Assembly (NCBI GenBank): GCA_033439795.1
Contig: JAUTDP010000010.1
Span: 2,852,001-2,916,000, forward strand
Length of the DNA: 64,000 nt
DNA from: Sordaria brevicollis
Lineage: Eukaryota > Ascomycota > Sordariomycetes > Sordariales > Sordariaceae
Direction: 5' to 3'
Shown: positions 45,106-57,504 of the stretch, piece after piece
Layout of the letters: every line of letters begins with the position of its first letter
Position numbering within the stretch: the first letter of the stretch is position 1
Position numbers and translations under genes: made by a program
Notes under the pieces: generated by a model
What the model was told of the DNA's origin: nothing
Database searches by the model: none
The model's input: only the letters and a program-made list of their open reading frames with translations

Positions 45106-48100
45106 ATGGCGACGTCCACCTTCCCCCAGCTGCCAGTCCCTCACAGTGACTTGGTCAAGCACATCGCCAACCACCCGGAAACCTCCATGGTTGAGCTCCT
45201 CCAGCCTTACCGTGAATATGAGGCTCGTCTTCGCCAGGCCTACGCTCAAGAGCCGGACTCTGAGCTGCTCAAGGACCCCTACGTCAACGTCGTGCCTCTC
45301 TTCACGGACAACACCTCCGACATCAAGATCCGGGCCCGAAACCTGGAGATCGAGTCCGAAGAGGAGACGGCTCGGTACATCATGCCTCTTCCCAAGAAAA
45401 TGCGCCGTCCAGATAAGACCCCCGCCGTTGTTCAGTCCCACAAGGAGTTCCAGAGGAACTTCAACATCTTTTCCGAGTCTTCTCTTGTCGAGCTGAACTG
45501 GGACAATGTCGTTGCCGCCGGTTCCTCCGTTGTCAACTGCATCTTGCCTGTTCCCAAAAAGTACAGCGGCTCCAAGAGGCTGATGCGCGAGTTCTACCAT
45601 GAAAAGTTCGCTCCTGCTTCTGATGTCGATTTGTTCTTGTACGGCCTTACTGAGGAGCAGGCGATTGAGAAGATCAAGGAGATTGAGAGCCAGATTAGGG
45701 ATGCGCTGCTTTGCGAGACTACCACGGTCAGAACTAAGCATGCTGTTACTATTTGTGAGTATTTCCTCTTGCTTGTGTGTTTTGAAATTAGAAACTTACA
45801 CCAATTTAGGCAGCCAATATCCCACCAGACACATTCAGATCGTTCTTCGCATCTACAAGTCGGTGTCTGAGATCCTCACCGGATTCGACATCGACTGTTC
45901 CGGTGCTGCGTACGATGGCAAGCAAGTCTATTGCACCCCTCGTGCTCTGCAGTCCTACATGACCCAGACCAACCACATCGATCTCAGCCGCCGCAGTCCC
46001 TCCTACGAGAACCGCCTTTCCAAGTACAGCCGCAAAGGCTTCGAGGTCTACTGGCCCGAGCTTGACCGTTCTCGCATCGACCCTACCATCTTCGAGCGGA
46101 GTTTCACGAGGACTCTTGGTCTCGCCAGACTGCTCGTGCTGGAGAGACTGCCGACTTCCTCGGCCAGAGATAACTATGTCGACCAGCGCCGCAAGGAGAG
46201 GGGCCGTCCTGCTCTCAATCGATTCACCCACAAGGCGTTCCGGGCCATGCATGGAAACATCAAGGAGGACTATGACGACGAGATTGCGGACTGGGTGAAC
46301 GAGGATGAAGTGTCCAATTATCACACTTTCACCGTTCCCTATGGTCCCAAGTTCCACGCCAAGAAGATCGAGAAGCTATGCTACACCAGGGATCTCTTGC
46401 TCAATGCCGAGTGGAATCAGCGTGATGAACGGACTGTGTACTTGCACCGTCACCCTGCCTTTGTAAGTCCTTCCACGAGAATGCCCTTGATGTCCGCCGC
46501 TGACAATTTTCCTAGTTCGGCCGCTTCCAAGACGTTGTTGAAGATTGCTGCGGCTTCTGCCCGGTTCCTCAGACCGATGAAGAGAAAGATATCGCCGAAG
46601 AGGAGGCCAAGATCTACGTCTCTGGCAGAATCTCCTTCATCAAGGACGACCCTGGAAGACAGCAGATCGGCTCCTTCAACCCTTTGACGGATGACGACTG
46701 GACTGAGATGGCCTACATTGGCAACACCGCCAGGCTGTGCCAGGCCATCGTCGACGAGGACGTCGAGCATGTTCAGGACTGGCTTTCTCAGGAGGGCGCC
46801 GATCCCAACACCAGGGACCACACCGGCAGGACCCCTCTTCACCTTGCTGTCATGTCCTCTTCGCCAGAGGTGGTTCGTGCCCTTGTCGAGGCAGGTGCCC
46901 GTCTCACTGCGCGTCTCGCCGACGGAAGAACCGCACTCCACCTCGCCGCTTCTCGCGGAGACCTGGAGATTGTCAAGATCCTTATGAACAAGAGCAACGC
47001 CAACGAAGAAGAGTTTGAGGAGCTGGAAGATCAGCGTCGCAAGGCCAGGGCTGCACTTCGCGAGCAAAAGACGGAGAAGATGGAAGTTGACAAGGCTGAA
47101 GAAGACGACTCGGAAGACATCGAAATGATCGAAGCCGACGATGCCGAGTCCGAGGCAGACAAGATGAGCATCGCGACAGGCTCATTCGTCAAGGTCGACA
47201 AAAAATCCGAGACGCCAGCACCTGATGGCACAGCTCCGCCCGAAGATGAAGAAGGCCCCGACTTTTACGACGTCAACCAAGTTGCGTGGGACATTCCGTG
47301 CTCGGCGCTGCACTTTGCCATTCTGGAGGGGCACGATGAAGTGGTCAAGCTTCTGTGTCAAGAATACGGAGCCGACGTCCTGCTCCCCGTCAAGTTCCTC
47401 CAAGACAAGAACAAGGCCCTCCTGACGCTGGTTCTGGTCATGGCCCTCCCCATCGACAAGGCAAAGTCCATGGCCCAGACGCTTCTCAGCCTTGGTGCCA
47501 CGGTCGCCCAGGCCGACATGAACAGCTGCACCGTGTTCGCCCGCTACGTGGAGCGAAACGCCACGACGCTCGTGGACCTGGCGTATGAACTCGACAAGAC
47601 CGGCTACCAGAAGGCAATCAACCACGTCGTGTGCCAAGAATGGCAAAAGAGCAACACGCCATTGCTGACGGCAATCAGGAGTGGCAATCTAGGCATGGTC
47701 GTGAAACTCCTTGAGACGGGCGCTGTGCCGGACATTGACTTTGAGACGTGGCTCAAGGGCGCCAGACAGTCGGCTATGCAGAATCGTCTTGGCGACTTTG
47801 AGAGCAACAAGAAGTTGTTCCAGGAGAATCTCGATCGATCGCTGTTTGCCGCCTTGCAGTCCAGAGATCCGAGCATCGCTCTCGAACTCCTGGAGCGCGG
47901 GTGTGATCCGAATACCCTCGATGCCGACACGATGCGGAACCTGCAGAACACTTGGAGCTCGCGGTGGAAGGGCGTGTCCGCTCTCGACTTTGTCCGGTCG
48001 CAGCTCAAGCAACTCCGGAAATACAAGGGAGAAAGCGCGAAGATTGAGGAGCCCAAGCCGCGCCTGGGATTGGACACGTATCTGGAACGGTTCAAGGAGG

Positions 48101-51003
48101 GGACTTTCCAGCACTGGGCTGTATCTGGCGGGTTGCAGATGGCGAAGAAAGCGGAGGAGGGGGAGTGGAAGGAGTACAAGAAGGGTCTCGAATGTCTTGC
48201 CCGCACGAAGGGCATCGCTGAAAAGGAACAGGCTATCCGGGATGCCATTGCGATGCTGGAGAAAATCGAGCAAACCCTCATCTCAAAGGGCGGCAAGACC
48301 TTCAAGGAACTCTACCCCGACCGCAAAGAGGACGGCAACGATGAGACCAACAACAGCGATCGTGGCGGGTACAACTTCAACAGCAACAACGATTCATCCA
48401 AGAAGGAGCCATATCGTTACGACTTTCTCTTCACCGGTGTCAAGGACATGACTGAGGCAAAGCAGGCCGCCTACTTGGAACTTTTCGAAGCCGTGTGGAA
48501 TGGCGATGTCGACAACGTCAAGAAATACACCCTGACTTCTTGGGACGACGCCAAGCAGGAACCGCCACTGAAGATTGCTGTCGAGGGTCACAACGGACAC
48601 AACCCCTTTACCCTGGCGTTGCACCGCGGGCATTACGATCTCGCCAAGCTGGTGCTCGAGATTGCCCAGGCGCAGTACTCGCCTCCGGAGAAGACCAAGA
48701 CTCGCTACACGATGAATAACGGCGACGAGGACGACGACGACGAGGATTGTGACGATGATGATGATGACGGTTCTTCCGCCGGCGGATCTGCACCCAAGAT
48801 TGTGGGCGAAACCGTCGACGACCAGTTCACCATTGACACCATCGGCCAGGTTTCCATGCAGGTCAAGAGCAACACCCTGCCAGTGAGTCTGCTCAAGGGA
48901 AGGACGGTCCTCCACGTCTGGGGCACCATGTGGGGCCGTCACAGCTACCACCAGAGTCTTGTCACCGACGAAGACACGTGGGATCCGCTTACGTACGCCG
49001 TCGAGAAGAACGACCTGAAGCTTCTTGCCTTCGTGCTCGATATGGGTAACCACTTTGGCTCTCTGCAGCTTGACCCCGCCAAAGACCCGCCCAAGTTCTT
49101 CTCGGTGCCGGATGACGTTTTCGGCAAGGCCATTAAGATGGGGCGCATCGAGGCCATGGCCGAGCTGATTAAACGTACCGGCGCGGGCTTGCCGTTGGAG
49201 CACCTGGTGGAAGGCTCTGGCGTGGAGCTCAAGGAGGAGAAGCCGCGCTACTACCAGGGCTTGTCGGTGTACGGAAAGAAGAGGAAGGACTGGGCGAATG
49301 CGGGCCGGGAAGTGGCTCAGGAGCCGTCCAACGTGAATTCTCCAACGTCGCCTCTGCTGAGAGCCGCGGAATCCCGCTGCATCGAGAGTATACAGTGGTT
49401 TTTGAGCGATGCGCCGTTGAGACTCTATCTTGAGTTTGCCAAGTCTAAGGCTGCTCAGGAAGATCCTAGGATGCAGCATTTGGGACAGGCTCCTGGGGGG
49501 TTGGAGGGTGCGATTGCTAGGTGGCTTAATGATCAGGGTAAGTTTCTTTATCTATCCATGCTAAACAAAAGAGAAAGCTAACGAGGACTTCTAGGCGAGT
49601 TAATCATCCACGCCGTTATTGTCAACACCTGCAAGACTGACATTAGCGATCTGGTCTCGTACCTCATCAAGGCCTGTCCCGAAGCCGTGGAGGCCAAATC
49701 ACACAACAACGTGACACCTCTGATGCAGGCCGTCTACGCGGGTCGTACCAAACTCGTCAAGCTCTTGCTGGAAGCTGGCGCCGATCCGAACGTCAAGACC
49801 AGCTCGTGGAACAACATCCTGCACGCCGCATTGCTCCACAGGCCGCCGGCTAGCAAGCTCAAGAAACTCCTAGGCCTCTTCGACCGCGAGTCTATCATCC
49901 GCATGATCACCGAACGTTCCAGTCTCTCCAGCGACGGCCGCACCCCTCTCCACCAGTGGGTGACAACCGTCCGACCAAACGACGACAACGACCGCTCCAT
50001 CGACGTATTCAACCTCCTGGTCGAGTTATCCCCCGAGGCAGTAACCACGGCACTCAACCTACTCGACGCATCCGGTGACACCCCCCTGCACGACATGCTA
50101 ACCTCGTCGCACCCCAACCCCAAGCTGATCCGCGCGGTGCTGGACTTCCAGCCCAACCTGCTCTTCCGCGAGAACGCCGTCGGCCGGACCCCCGTCGAAG
50201 TCGTCCACGACGAGCTGATCTCCAGCCGGGTGAACGCGGCTACCAAGGACCAGCACCGCCACCACCACTACGGGTATGCCAACTACGGCTACTGCCACCT
50301 GCTGCACGACACGCCCGAGAAGTTCCTCCGGGACAGGAAGCGCGAGAAGCGCACGTGGAAGGGCGAGCACGAGAGCCAGTTTGCTGATGACCAGAATACG
50401 CGCATGTGGGCGATTTGTAGGAGATATTTGGCTAGGCTTGATGGCGCCACTTCTCTCTCATCCCCCTCATCCCCCTCATCTCCCTCATCTCCCTCCTCCA
50501 CCGAAGAGCGCTCCACCTCCCCCCCCAAACGCCGCAGACTCACCACCGAAACCGAAGGCCGTCTCAACGCCCACTCCACCAACCTTCAACTCAAACAAAA
50601 AGAAAAACGCACCCTCGTCTCCCTCCCCGAAGCCAACGACGTCGCCAACCGCCTCTCCGAAATGAAAGTCTCGTCCAAGTATAAATACACCCTCGCCCCC
50701 TCTTCTTCCTCTTCTTCCTCAGACGACGAGATCGAAAGGTTTGGAGAAGATGAAACTCCGTTTGTGAGCAAGCCGGATAGAAGGCTGTGGGGTGAGAGGG
50801 TGAAGCATAGGCAGATGAGCGCCAGGAGGAAGAGACTGGGGGGACAAGGGGAGGATGGGGAGGAGGGGGGGAAGTATGTGGTTCATGAGGGGTGGGCTTG
50901 GAAGGGGGATGGTGAGGGGGAGAAGGGGGAGGGGGAGAAGGAGGATTGGAATAGGTGTAGGTATTGTGGGAGTTATCATCGGATGGGTGGGGGGCAGTAT
51001 TAG
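45106..51003 (+). CDS. Nucleotidyltransferase-like domain fused to ankyrin-type repeats, 1910 residues
   Basis: Four exons: 45106-45754, 45810-46462, 46516-49537 and 49595-51003. The introns are 55, 53 and 57 bases, with GTGAGT, GTAAGT and GTAAGT donors; the third has a GCTAAC branch. The N-terminal 450 residues resemble a polymerase-beta-type nucleotidyltransferase core. There is a G139-S140 pair, an SDVDLFLYG strand with D173 and D175, then GFDIDCSGAAYDG with D243 and D245 as candidate third acid. From about 497 come ankyrin repeats (DHTGRTPLHLAV, DGRTALHLAASRGDLEIVKIL), an acidic linker (about 620-670) and further ankyrin-like units near 700, 815, 880, 1120, 1250 and 1475-1500. The tail is low-complexity, ending with a RCRYCGSYH motif. 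No catalytic activity is proven. The start at 45106 has an ideal context. Confidence 0.88.
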
Positions 51004-51305
51004 GTGGGTTGACTGTGGAGGAGGGCAGGTGGGATAAGATGGAAAGGGGGTGTGTGTTGGGGTGGTGGGATTTGGATAGGTTTGGGGCCTGCTGGCGGGC
51101 TGATTGGGTTATTGGATAGATTGGATTATGTTTTTGGATTGTTGAACGGTTAGTTTTGTTTGGATTATCTGATGGGATTTGTGTTATTTCCTTGAAGTTT
51201 CTTGATGATTTTCCTAGATATGATCGAGTTCTATAGACTTTTGCGCGTTAGTACTTTTGGAACAACAACTCGGCTGTCAATGAATGCGCTCGGTTCCCCC
51301 CAAGC

Positions 51306-51310
51306 AAAAA
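51306..51310 (-). terminator. Possible Pol III terminator
   Basis: A plus-strand AAAAA reads TTTTT on the minus strand, four bases beyond the closing stem of the tRNA-like element. This is where a Pol III stop would be expected. Confidence 0.45.
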
Positions 51311-51314
51311 TGTA

Positions 51315-51434
51315 TGATTGCCAGGATCCCCACCAGACTCGAACTGGTCACGGTACTCTTCCCCTTCCGACGGGCGCCTCCTCCCCGTTAAAGGGTATAT
51401 CTTACCCATTGGTTCCTACGGATCACCGCAATCA
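51315..51434 (-). ncRNA. tRNA-like structured RNA, Pol III candidate
   Basis: On the minus strand this 120-base segment is closed by TGATTGC pairing with GCAATCA, then after a small internal loop by GATCC pairing with GGATC. Inside lie three hairpins: GGGTA/TACCC (5-base loop), ACGGG/CCCGT (9-base loop) and ACCAG-TTCGAGT-CTGGT. The last is a perfect T-arm with a B-box core GTTCGAGTC. TTTTT follows four bases after the stem. The D-like hairpin lacks the usual GG. The anticodon position is unclear and the A box is weak, so no isotype can be given. It may be a tRNA gene with an intron that I cannot fold correctly, a tRNA-derived relic or another Pol III RNA. Confidence 0.4.
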
Positions 51435-52975
51435 GTGACCATTGTAGGGCGTGATTGGAATAGTGCCCCTGGGTGAGCCTAGAGAGTACTTACTATTTCT
51501 CATTCAGTACGCGCGGTTGACTGCAAGCTTTACATATCGATTATCTCTCTAACTGTTGATATTATGTCCAGGAAAAATATATACTCTTCCATATGCCTCG
51601 AATAGGATTCAAATGCATGGAGGGTTCAGGGAAAGGAAGAGTGAAGAAGAAGGATCTTTATGAACTGAACAGCAAGAAGGACATGGGTGAAAATCGTGAC
51701 CCTTGTCTTCTATGAGTATGCCGACGTGCACTCAAATTCAAGTCGTCTCCGTCCGTCGTGAAAGCTATGGACAGGCTAACACATCACTGCTTTGCTGAAG
51801 TCATCAACGCCAGCCAGGTGCTTTACCAATATTGAAAATAGGCGCCGTTCTCACAAAGAAAAGTTTATACGACTCGCTCCTTCGAAAGTGCGTTGGAACC
51901 TGGGACATAGAGCAATGGTTCGAAAACTCTGGGAGTGTCGACGGCGACAAAGGCCGTTTCGAGATTCTTTCCGACCTTCCACTTTATCTGCGGTGAGTTT
52001 GTGGAAGGCCTTGAATCAAATGATGTTGACGAGGATCACCAATCATACCCACCATTCATTCAAATTCAAGACGTTCTTCACAAAATAAATTCGAGAGTAT
52101 GGTTGTCCCGACAACAGAGCCAAAGTCCAAAGTGGAACACTATCAATGTTTTGATCACCATTCCATTCTCGGAAAGAAGAAAAGGGCGTCATGTTCTCGA
52201 AGCCCGGCCGAGGAAAAAAGGGTTCATGCAAGTAACAATTTCCCCTGGCAGCGCCAAGAAATGGAAGAAGCCAGCCCTGGGATCATGGATGTGTCCACCG
52301 GGGCCAATGCCACGCGGCGGATTCTACTAAGGGTCTTATTGACCAATCAGAGGAGGAAATCAGCGTCTTAGGTGGCCTTAACTTTCGTTATCGTTTCGTT
52401 TCGTGACGAAGCAATTGCTCCTTCGTTTTGTTCCTGGATCAATTGATGAGAATGATGGATCGAACACGATGAAGTAGCGGATTTGTTGTTTGCTCGTTTG
52501 ATTGCTGCACCTCGTTTTTGGAATTTGAACTCGAAAAGTTCTTTGAAGATCATCCCGTCCCGCACCGAGTTACGCGGTACTGTGCAGTGTACAAGGCCGC
52601 AGCTAGATACTAACATTAACAAGCCCCGGACCGGGAGCTTTCCACTTTGTCACCAATTCCACCGATAGCTTCCACTTCCACTTCCACTTCCGTCTTCCGT
52701 TGTTGGTGACGCCCAAGCTATCCGATCTTTCGGAAACCAACACCAACTTGAACTAAAGCAAGGGAAGGACGAACCGAACCCCTCCACCATACCACGTGGA
52801 ACCTTGGTTTCTTTGGAACATTCCCTTGCTTCTGAGGAAGGGGTACTTCGTTTGTTACACCTTTCTACCTCGACTATTCTTCAAACCCATCTTCGCATCG
52901 TTGTCGCCGATTTTCACCACCGAACACGCCCGCCCATAGAGGCACCTCCAACAAACCCGCCGACAACCACCCAAG

Positions 52976-54525
52976 ATGGCCGGCAAATCCAGATTCACAA
53001 AGCTCGATGCTTTCACAAAAACAGTCGAAGATGCGCGGATCAGGACAACGTCAGGCGGTATCGTCACCATCGTCTCGCTGCTCGTTGTCCTGTTTCTGTC
53101 CTGGGGAGAATGGAGGGATTATAGAAAGGTGGTAATACACCCGGAGTTGGTGGTTGATAAGGGACGAGGTGCGTACCACTACACCTGACAACTTGAAGGA
53201 GAGACAGAAAGACGGAGGCTGACGGATGATATACGACGACGACACCAGGCGAACGAATGGAAATCCACCTCAACATCACCTTCCCCAAAGTCCCCTGCGA
53301 ACTGCTCACCCTCGACGTAATGGACGTCTCCGGCGAACAACAACACGGCGTCCAGCACGGCGTCAAGAAGATCCGTCTCAAGCCCCAAAGCGAAGGAGGA
53401 GGAGAGATTGATGCCAAGGTTATTGCTCTGTATGCCTCTCCCTCTCACCCATAACTACCACAACCACCGCTAACAGATATCGTCAAACAGCCACGCAGCC
53501 GACGAATCAGCCACCCACCTCGACCCCTCCTACTGCGGCCCCTGCTACGGCGCGCCCGCCCCTTACAACGCCAAAAAGTCCGGCTGCTGCAACACGTGCG
53601 AAGAAGTGCGCGAAGCCTACGCCCAAGCCTCCTGGGCCTTCGGCGACGGCTCCACCATGGAACAATGCCAGCGGGAACACTACACCGAACGCCTAGCCGA
53701 GCAGCGACACGAGGGGTGTCGCATCGAGGGCGGACTACGTGTCAATAAAGTGATCGGCAACTTCCACATTGCCCCCGGAAGGTCTTTTAGTAACGGAAAC
53801 ATGCACGTTCACGACCTAGCGCAATGGTGGAACTCTCCCGTCCCCGGAGGACATAGTTTCAGCCATGAGATTCATTCCCTCAGGTTTGGTCCGCAGCTGC
53901 CGGATCATTTGACGAGGAAGATGGGCGGGAATGCGTTGTGGACGAATCACCATCTTAACCCGCTTGACAACACGAAGCAGGAGACGGATGATCCGAATTA
54001 TAATTTTATGTACTTTGTCAAGATTGTGCCGACTTCTTACTTGCCGTTGGGGTGGGAGAAGCAGGCGGCGCAGAACAAGGCCAACTGGGAGCAGGATCAC
54101 AGCGTCGGGCTGGGCGCGTTCGGGTATGGCACGGATGGAAGCATGGAGACGCATCAGTACTCGGTGACCAGCCACAAGAGGAGTTTGGCGGGAGGGGATG
54201 ATGCGAAGGAGGGCCATGGGGAGAGACTTCATAGCAGGGGGGGTATTCCGGGTGTTTTCTTTTCTTATGTGAGTATTCCCTTCCTTTTCCGTTGAGGGGT
54301 GAGAGGGGCAAAGGGGGAAAGGAGGACGATTTGCTAACAGAGTGATAACAGGACATCTCCCCGATGAAGGTCGTCAACCGCGAAGAACGCGCCAAGTCCT
54401 TCCTTGGGTTTTTGGCTGGTCTTTGCGCCGTTGTTGGTGGTACGTTGACCGTGGCGGCGGCGGTGGATAGGGGGTTGTTTGAGGGTACGGTGAGGTTGAA
54501 GAAGATGAGAAATAAGGATCTTTAG
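52976..54525 (+). CDS. ERV46: ERV46/ERGIC-3 family COPII vesicle protein
   Basis: Four exons (52976-53168, 53249-53429, 53491-54268, 54352-54525) give 441 residues. The donors are GTGCGT, GTATGC and GTGAGT; branch sites CTGAC and GCTAAC are visible. The N-terminus MAGKSRFTKLDAFTKTVEDA is the conserved cytosolic start. A membrane helix (GGIVTIVSLLVVLFLSWGEW) follows. The lumenal domain contains the Cys-rich CGPCYG...CCNTCEEVREAY region and the GCRIEGGLRVNKVIGNFHI motif. A second helix (FLGFLAGLCAVVGGTLTVAA) sits near the C-terminus, with a short basic tail. In yeast Erv46 pairs with Erv41 and cycles between ER and Golgi, retrieving ER proteins (family knowledge). The length and topology fit the family well. 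All junctions are in frame. Confidence 0.95.
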
Positions 54526-57500
54526 ATCCCTAGGTGAAGGATAGGAAAAGAGGATAGGACCGAGAGAAGAGGTGTCTATAGAAGGCGAGTTTTTACTAAA
54601 GTTTGTTTTGGTTGTTTTTTTATAGGTTATACTGAATAAAGGTATATACAGTCGATGTCAGCCAGCGAGATTGCTACCTATCCTTCATCATGCTGCTTTC
54701 TGTACACTCTTTGCATGGAATTCCCGGGTCTTCATGCGCAACGGGTTATGACAGTCGTGTTCAATGATTCAGCATGCTGAAAATGTGGGTTTCCCGGTAC
54801 TTGGATATAGCTTGTGAACTTGGTTGTTGTATCGAGAACGGAAGAACTCAAGGCATTATCAACTCAATCCAACGTCGGAACCTCATCCCCCACGATATCA
54901 CTCCAGCGTATCATCGTTTTCTTCAGCAAAAAAATGGCCGGCAGTTTCACCCCAAACCCCTTGAAACCAACACTTCCGACAAACCCCAGTTCTCAACCCC
55001 GGACTCCGGCCCGGACGGCGAACGCTGCACCAAATCGCCGAGGTGGGGTCCCCGGTCGTGGCCGAGTGGGCCTAACGGTCGGGATGCTCGTTGTCGGTAA
55101 ATGCGGGACCAAGGTAGAGAAATTAGGTAAGGAATAGCTGGGAATGACCGGAGGATTTAAGCCGGTCGTCGGGAACACGTGGGCGGGCTTTGGAAGGTCT
55201 ACATTCTCTGGAAGGATTGGAAGGAATGGATGTAAGCTGCGCCCCGGACGCGCTCTTGGGTCCGAGTCTCGGATTTTTATGTTGCTGTTAGAAGCAGTAA
55301 AAGTTGGTGTTGGACGGACTGGATGGTTAGGAAAACAGCTGGCTAGCTAGGAACGTCACTCCACCTTTCACAGAATCACAGGGCTGTGCAAAAGCTCACC
55401 ACGCAATTCGCCACGATTTGATCGTGTTGGTTCACATGAAGTTGGTGTTGGCCCGTGGAAGGCCAGTAAGTTGTTGTTGGCCACATTTTAGTCCTTCAGC
55501 CCTTCAACCGTTCTACGAAATTCGATATGTTTTTTGGTGTCTCTTGCGCAAAGTGTTTCTAGCAGTGTCTCTGGCATGTTCACCCCATGCTCATGTCTCT
55601 CTTCAAGCTTGTGTACCTGAAAAAATGTCTGAGTCTTATTCTAAAGTTACCTCAGACATTTGATGGTTGGACATCGTGACATGTCAGACATTATTAGACT
55701 TGGTGGTTATGATCCGAATGGTGAACATGGTAAGTCGGGGTAAATCATGTTCTGGTTTGGGTAGGTGGAGCTTTGCGGCGAAGTTTGGGTGTTGGGAATT
55801 GGTTGACTTTGCCTTGTGTAATCCCTTGAAGGATCTTGAGGTAGCTGAGATGTTCAGCTATGCTATCAAAGAAAGACTACTGCGCTGGAAGTTCTGGCGT
55901 CAATAACATACGTGCATTTGATCACAGAATATAGACCCAATTTTGGAACCGCAAGTTCGCCATATACTATACTTGCAATAACAAACCGCAAAAAGACAAT
56001 ATCATCTACCTGCTGACAATCCAGTTGCTATAGTAGCAATCGACTAGCGACTTCACAAAAAGTTTGTAACTCGGTCTAGTCCCAACCAACTCGGAAGTCG
56101 GAACACCCTCGGAGACTTTAGACCAAAAGATCTCGGTCTAGATTTTCAAGCTGAGATCTAAAAGCTAAAAGAAAGGAATCGGGGAATCGGGGTCGTTGCG
56201 ACGGTGATAAAGTTAGGGGTCTAGACACACAAGTTCCTTTGTCTAGCGCTTGTTTCTTGTCAGCTTGCGGAGAGGTATCTTCGTATTCATGACTGCAGTA
56301 TTCATGACTGCAGTGTTTTCCTGAGCATGTGGCCTAGATGCTGAAGTATGGATAGAGCATGAAGAACTTCACAACGATATTATCAGTCGTATAAGTCAAC
56401 ATTCGAAGAGTTTGGTTCAGAAAAACAAAAAAGATAATTTGCAGAAAGATGAAGAGCGCAGAACACCGGATAACCCAAACCGGCCTAGCGCTATTTAAAC
56501 AAGAAGTTCATCTCGTTTCACACCTCGCATCGAGCGCATCGAGCGCATCGCAAAATTGTCACTGCACTGCACTGCGCATGGCGCATTGCGTATGATATAA
56601 ATGGCGCGAGCGAATGGATGCAGGTCCCGCTTGAGAACATTTGTGCCCATTGTGCCCATTGCGCTGAACTTTTTTTTCTCTGTTCGTTCGAAGGAAGGAA
56701 ATTCGTGGAGAAGCCCTCCCTGTCTTGTCGAACTGTTGCTGCTGTCCGCGGCCGTTTTCGTTGCTCGCCGTTTCCCTTGCGTTGCGTGTGCATATCTATG
56801 TTCTTTCTTTCGTCTTCTTCACCGATGCTGAGTGGAGGGCTTCTTTGACGTCTGGGGCTGATGATGATGGCAATGATGGATGGCGTCAACGGTAAAATCC
56901 GTGTTTGCTTCTTCTTCTTCTCGGAAGCGGCAACGGCAGAGGCTATGTTTGTGTTTAACCACAAATATCGTCAGTGGCATTTTTTGAGGTTTGACAACAA
57001 CGAAGAGGAGGAAGAGGTCATAGAGAAGACAGAGGTCATAAAAGAAGCTGATGAAGCCAAGATAACATAGGCGAGAGGTTATAAGAAGTGTTAGTAAAGA
57101 CCCGCTATTGGTGGGTTGTTCATCTCTTGGAGAAAGTGTGCTTCATCTCCCTATGGGCTTCATGGATGGGAGCTCATTAATCAAGATCCTCCAACCATGT
57201 GCCCCCGGGCCATGTTTACCGTTTTGACGAAAAGACGGGAAGGGGACCCTCATTTCCATGCGGTCTTGTCTTCATCAGTGTGTAGACTGCAGCTATGGCG
57301 TATGGGGTCACGACATCCAAGTTGAAGGGTTCTATCCCTGTGCCATGTGCCACGAGGGGAACAAACACATTTGGTATGTGCTACTTTGGATTTTTATACC
57401 TCAGTCACTAGTTTGTTTCTTTTGCTTTTTGTTCCTGTCAAGTGTTCGTTGATGGGTTTGGTGGAGAGATGAGATTGGATCTGGGAATGGAATCCCGATC
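54526..57500. other. Gene-free region leading to the RIP-degraded block
   Basis: About 3 kb has only short frames on both strands and no recognisable product. The base composition is ordinary. Small repeats occur: a tandem GTATTCATGACTGCA pair at about 56282-56311, GAGCGCATC units near 56528-56550 and TGTGCCCAT units near 56642-56660. The composition turns abruptly AT-rich after about 57650. Confidence 0.5.
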
Positions 57501-57504
57501 GTGT

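Larger units (their letters stand above)
51004..52975. other. Intergenic region with a Pol III candidate
   Basis: It holds the 3' end of the ankyrin gene, the tRNA-like element at 51315-51434 and the promoter/leader of the ERV46 gene. Tandem CTTCCA units lie near 52670-52695, just before the leader. Short frames (for example 51935-52330) have no recognisable product. Confidence 0.5.

Noticed and set aside
48394..49479. Minus-strand open frame of 361 codons, with others at 21178-22005, 23923-24642 and 35794-36591
   Set aside because: All are antisense shadows of well-supported exons in GC-rich third-position DNA.
51315..51434. Dispersed 5S rRNA gene
   Set aside because: The length (120 bases) and end stem fit, but the internal sequence does not resemble fungal 5S RNA.
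51315..51434. Standard tRNA with a named isotype
   Set aside because: The T-arm fits, but I could not place a 7-base acceptor, a D-arm with GG and an anticodon loop with U33 together.
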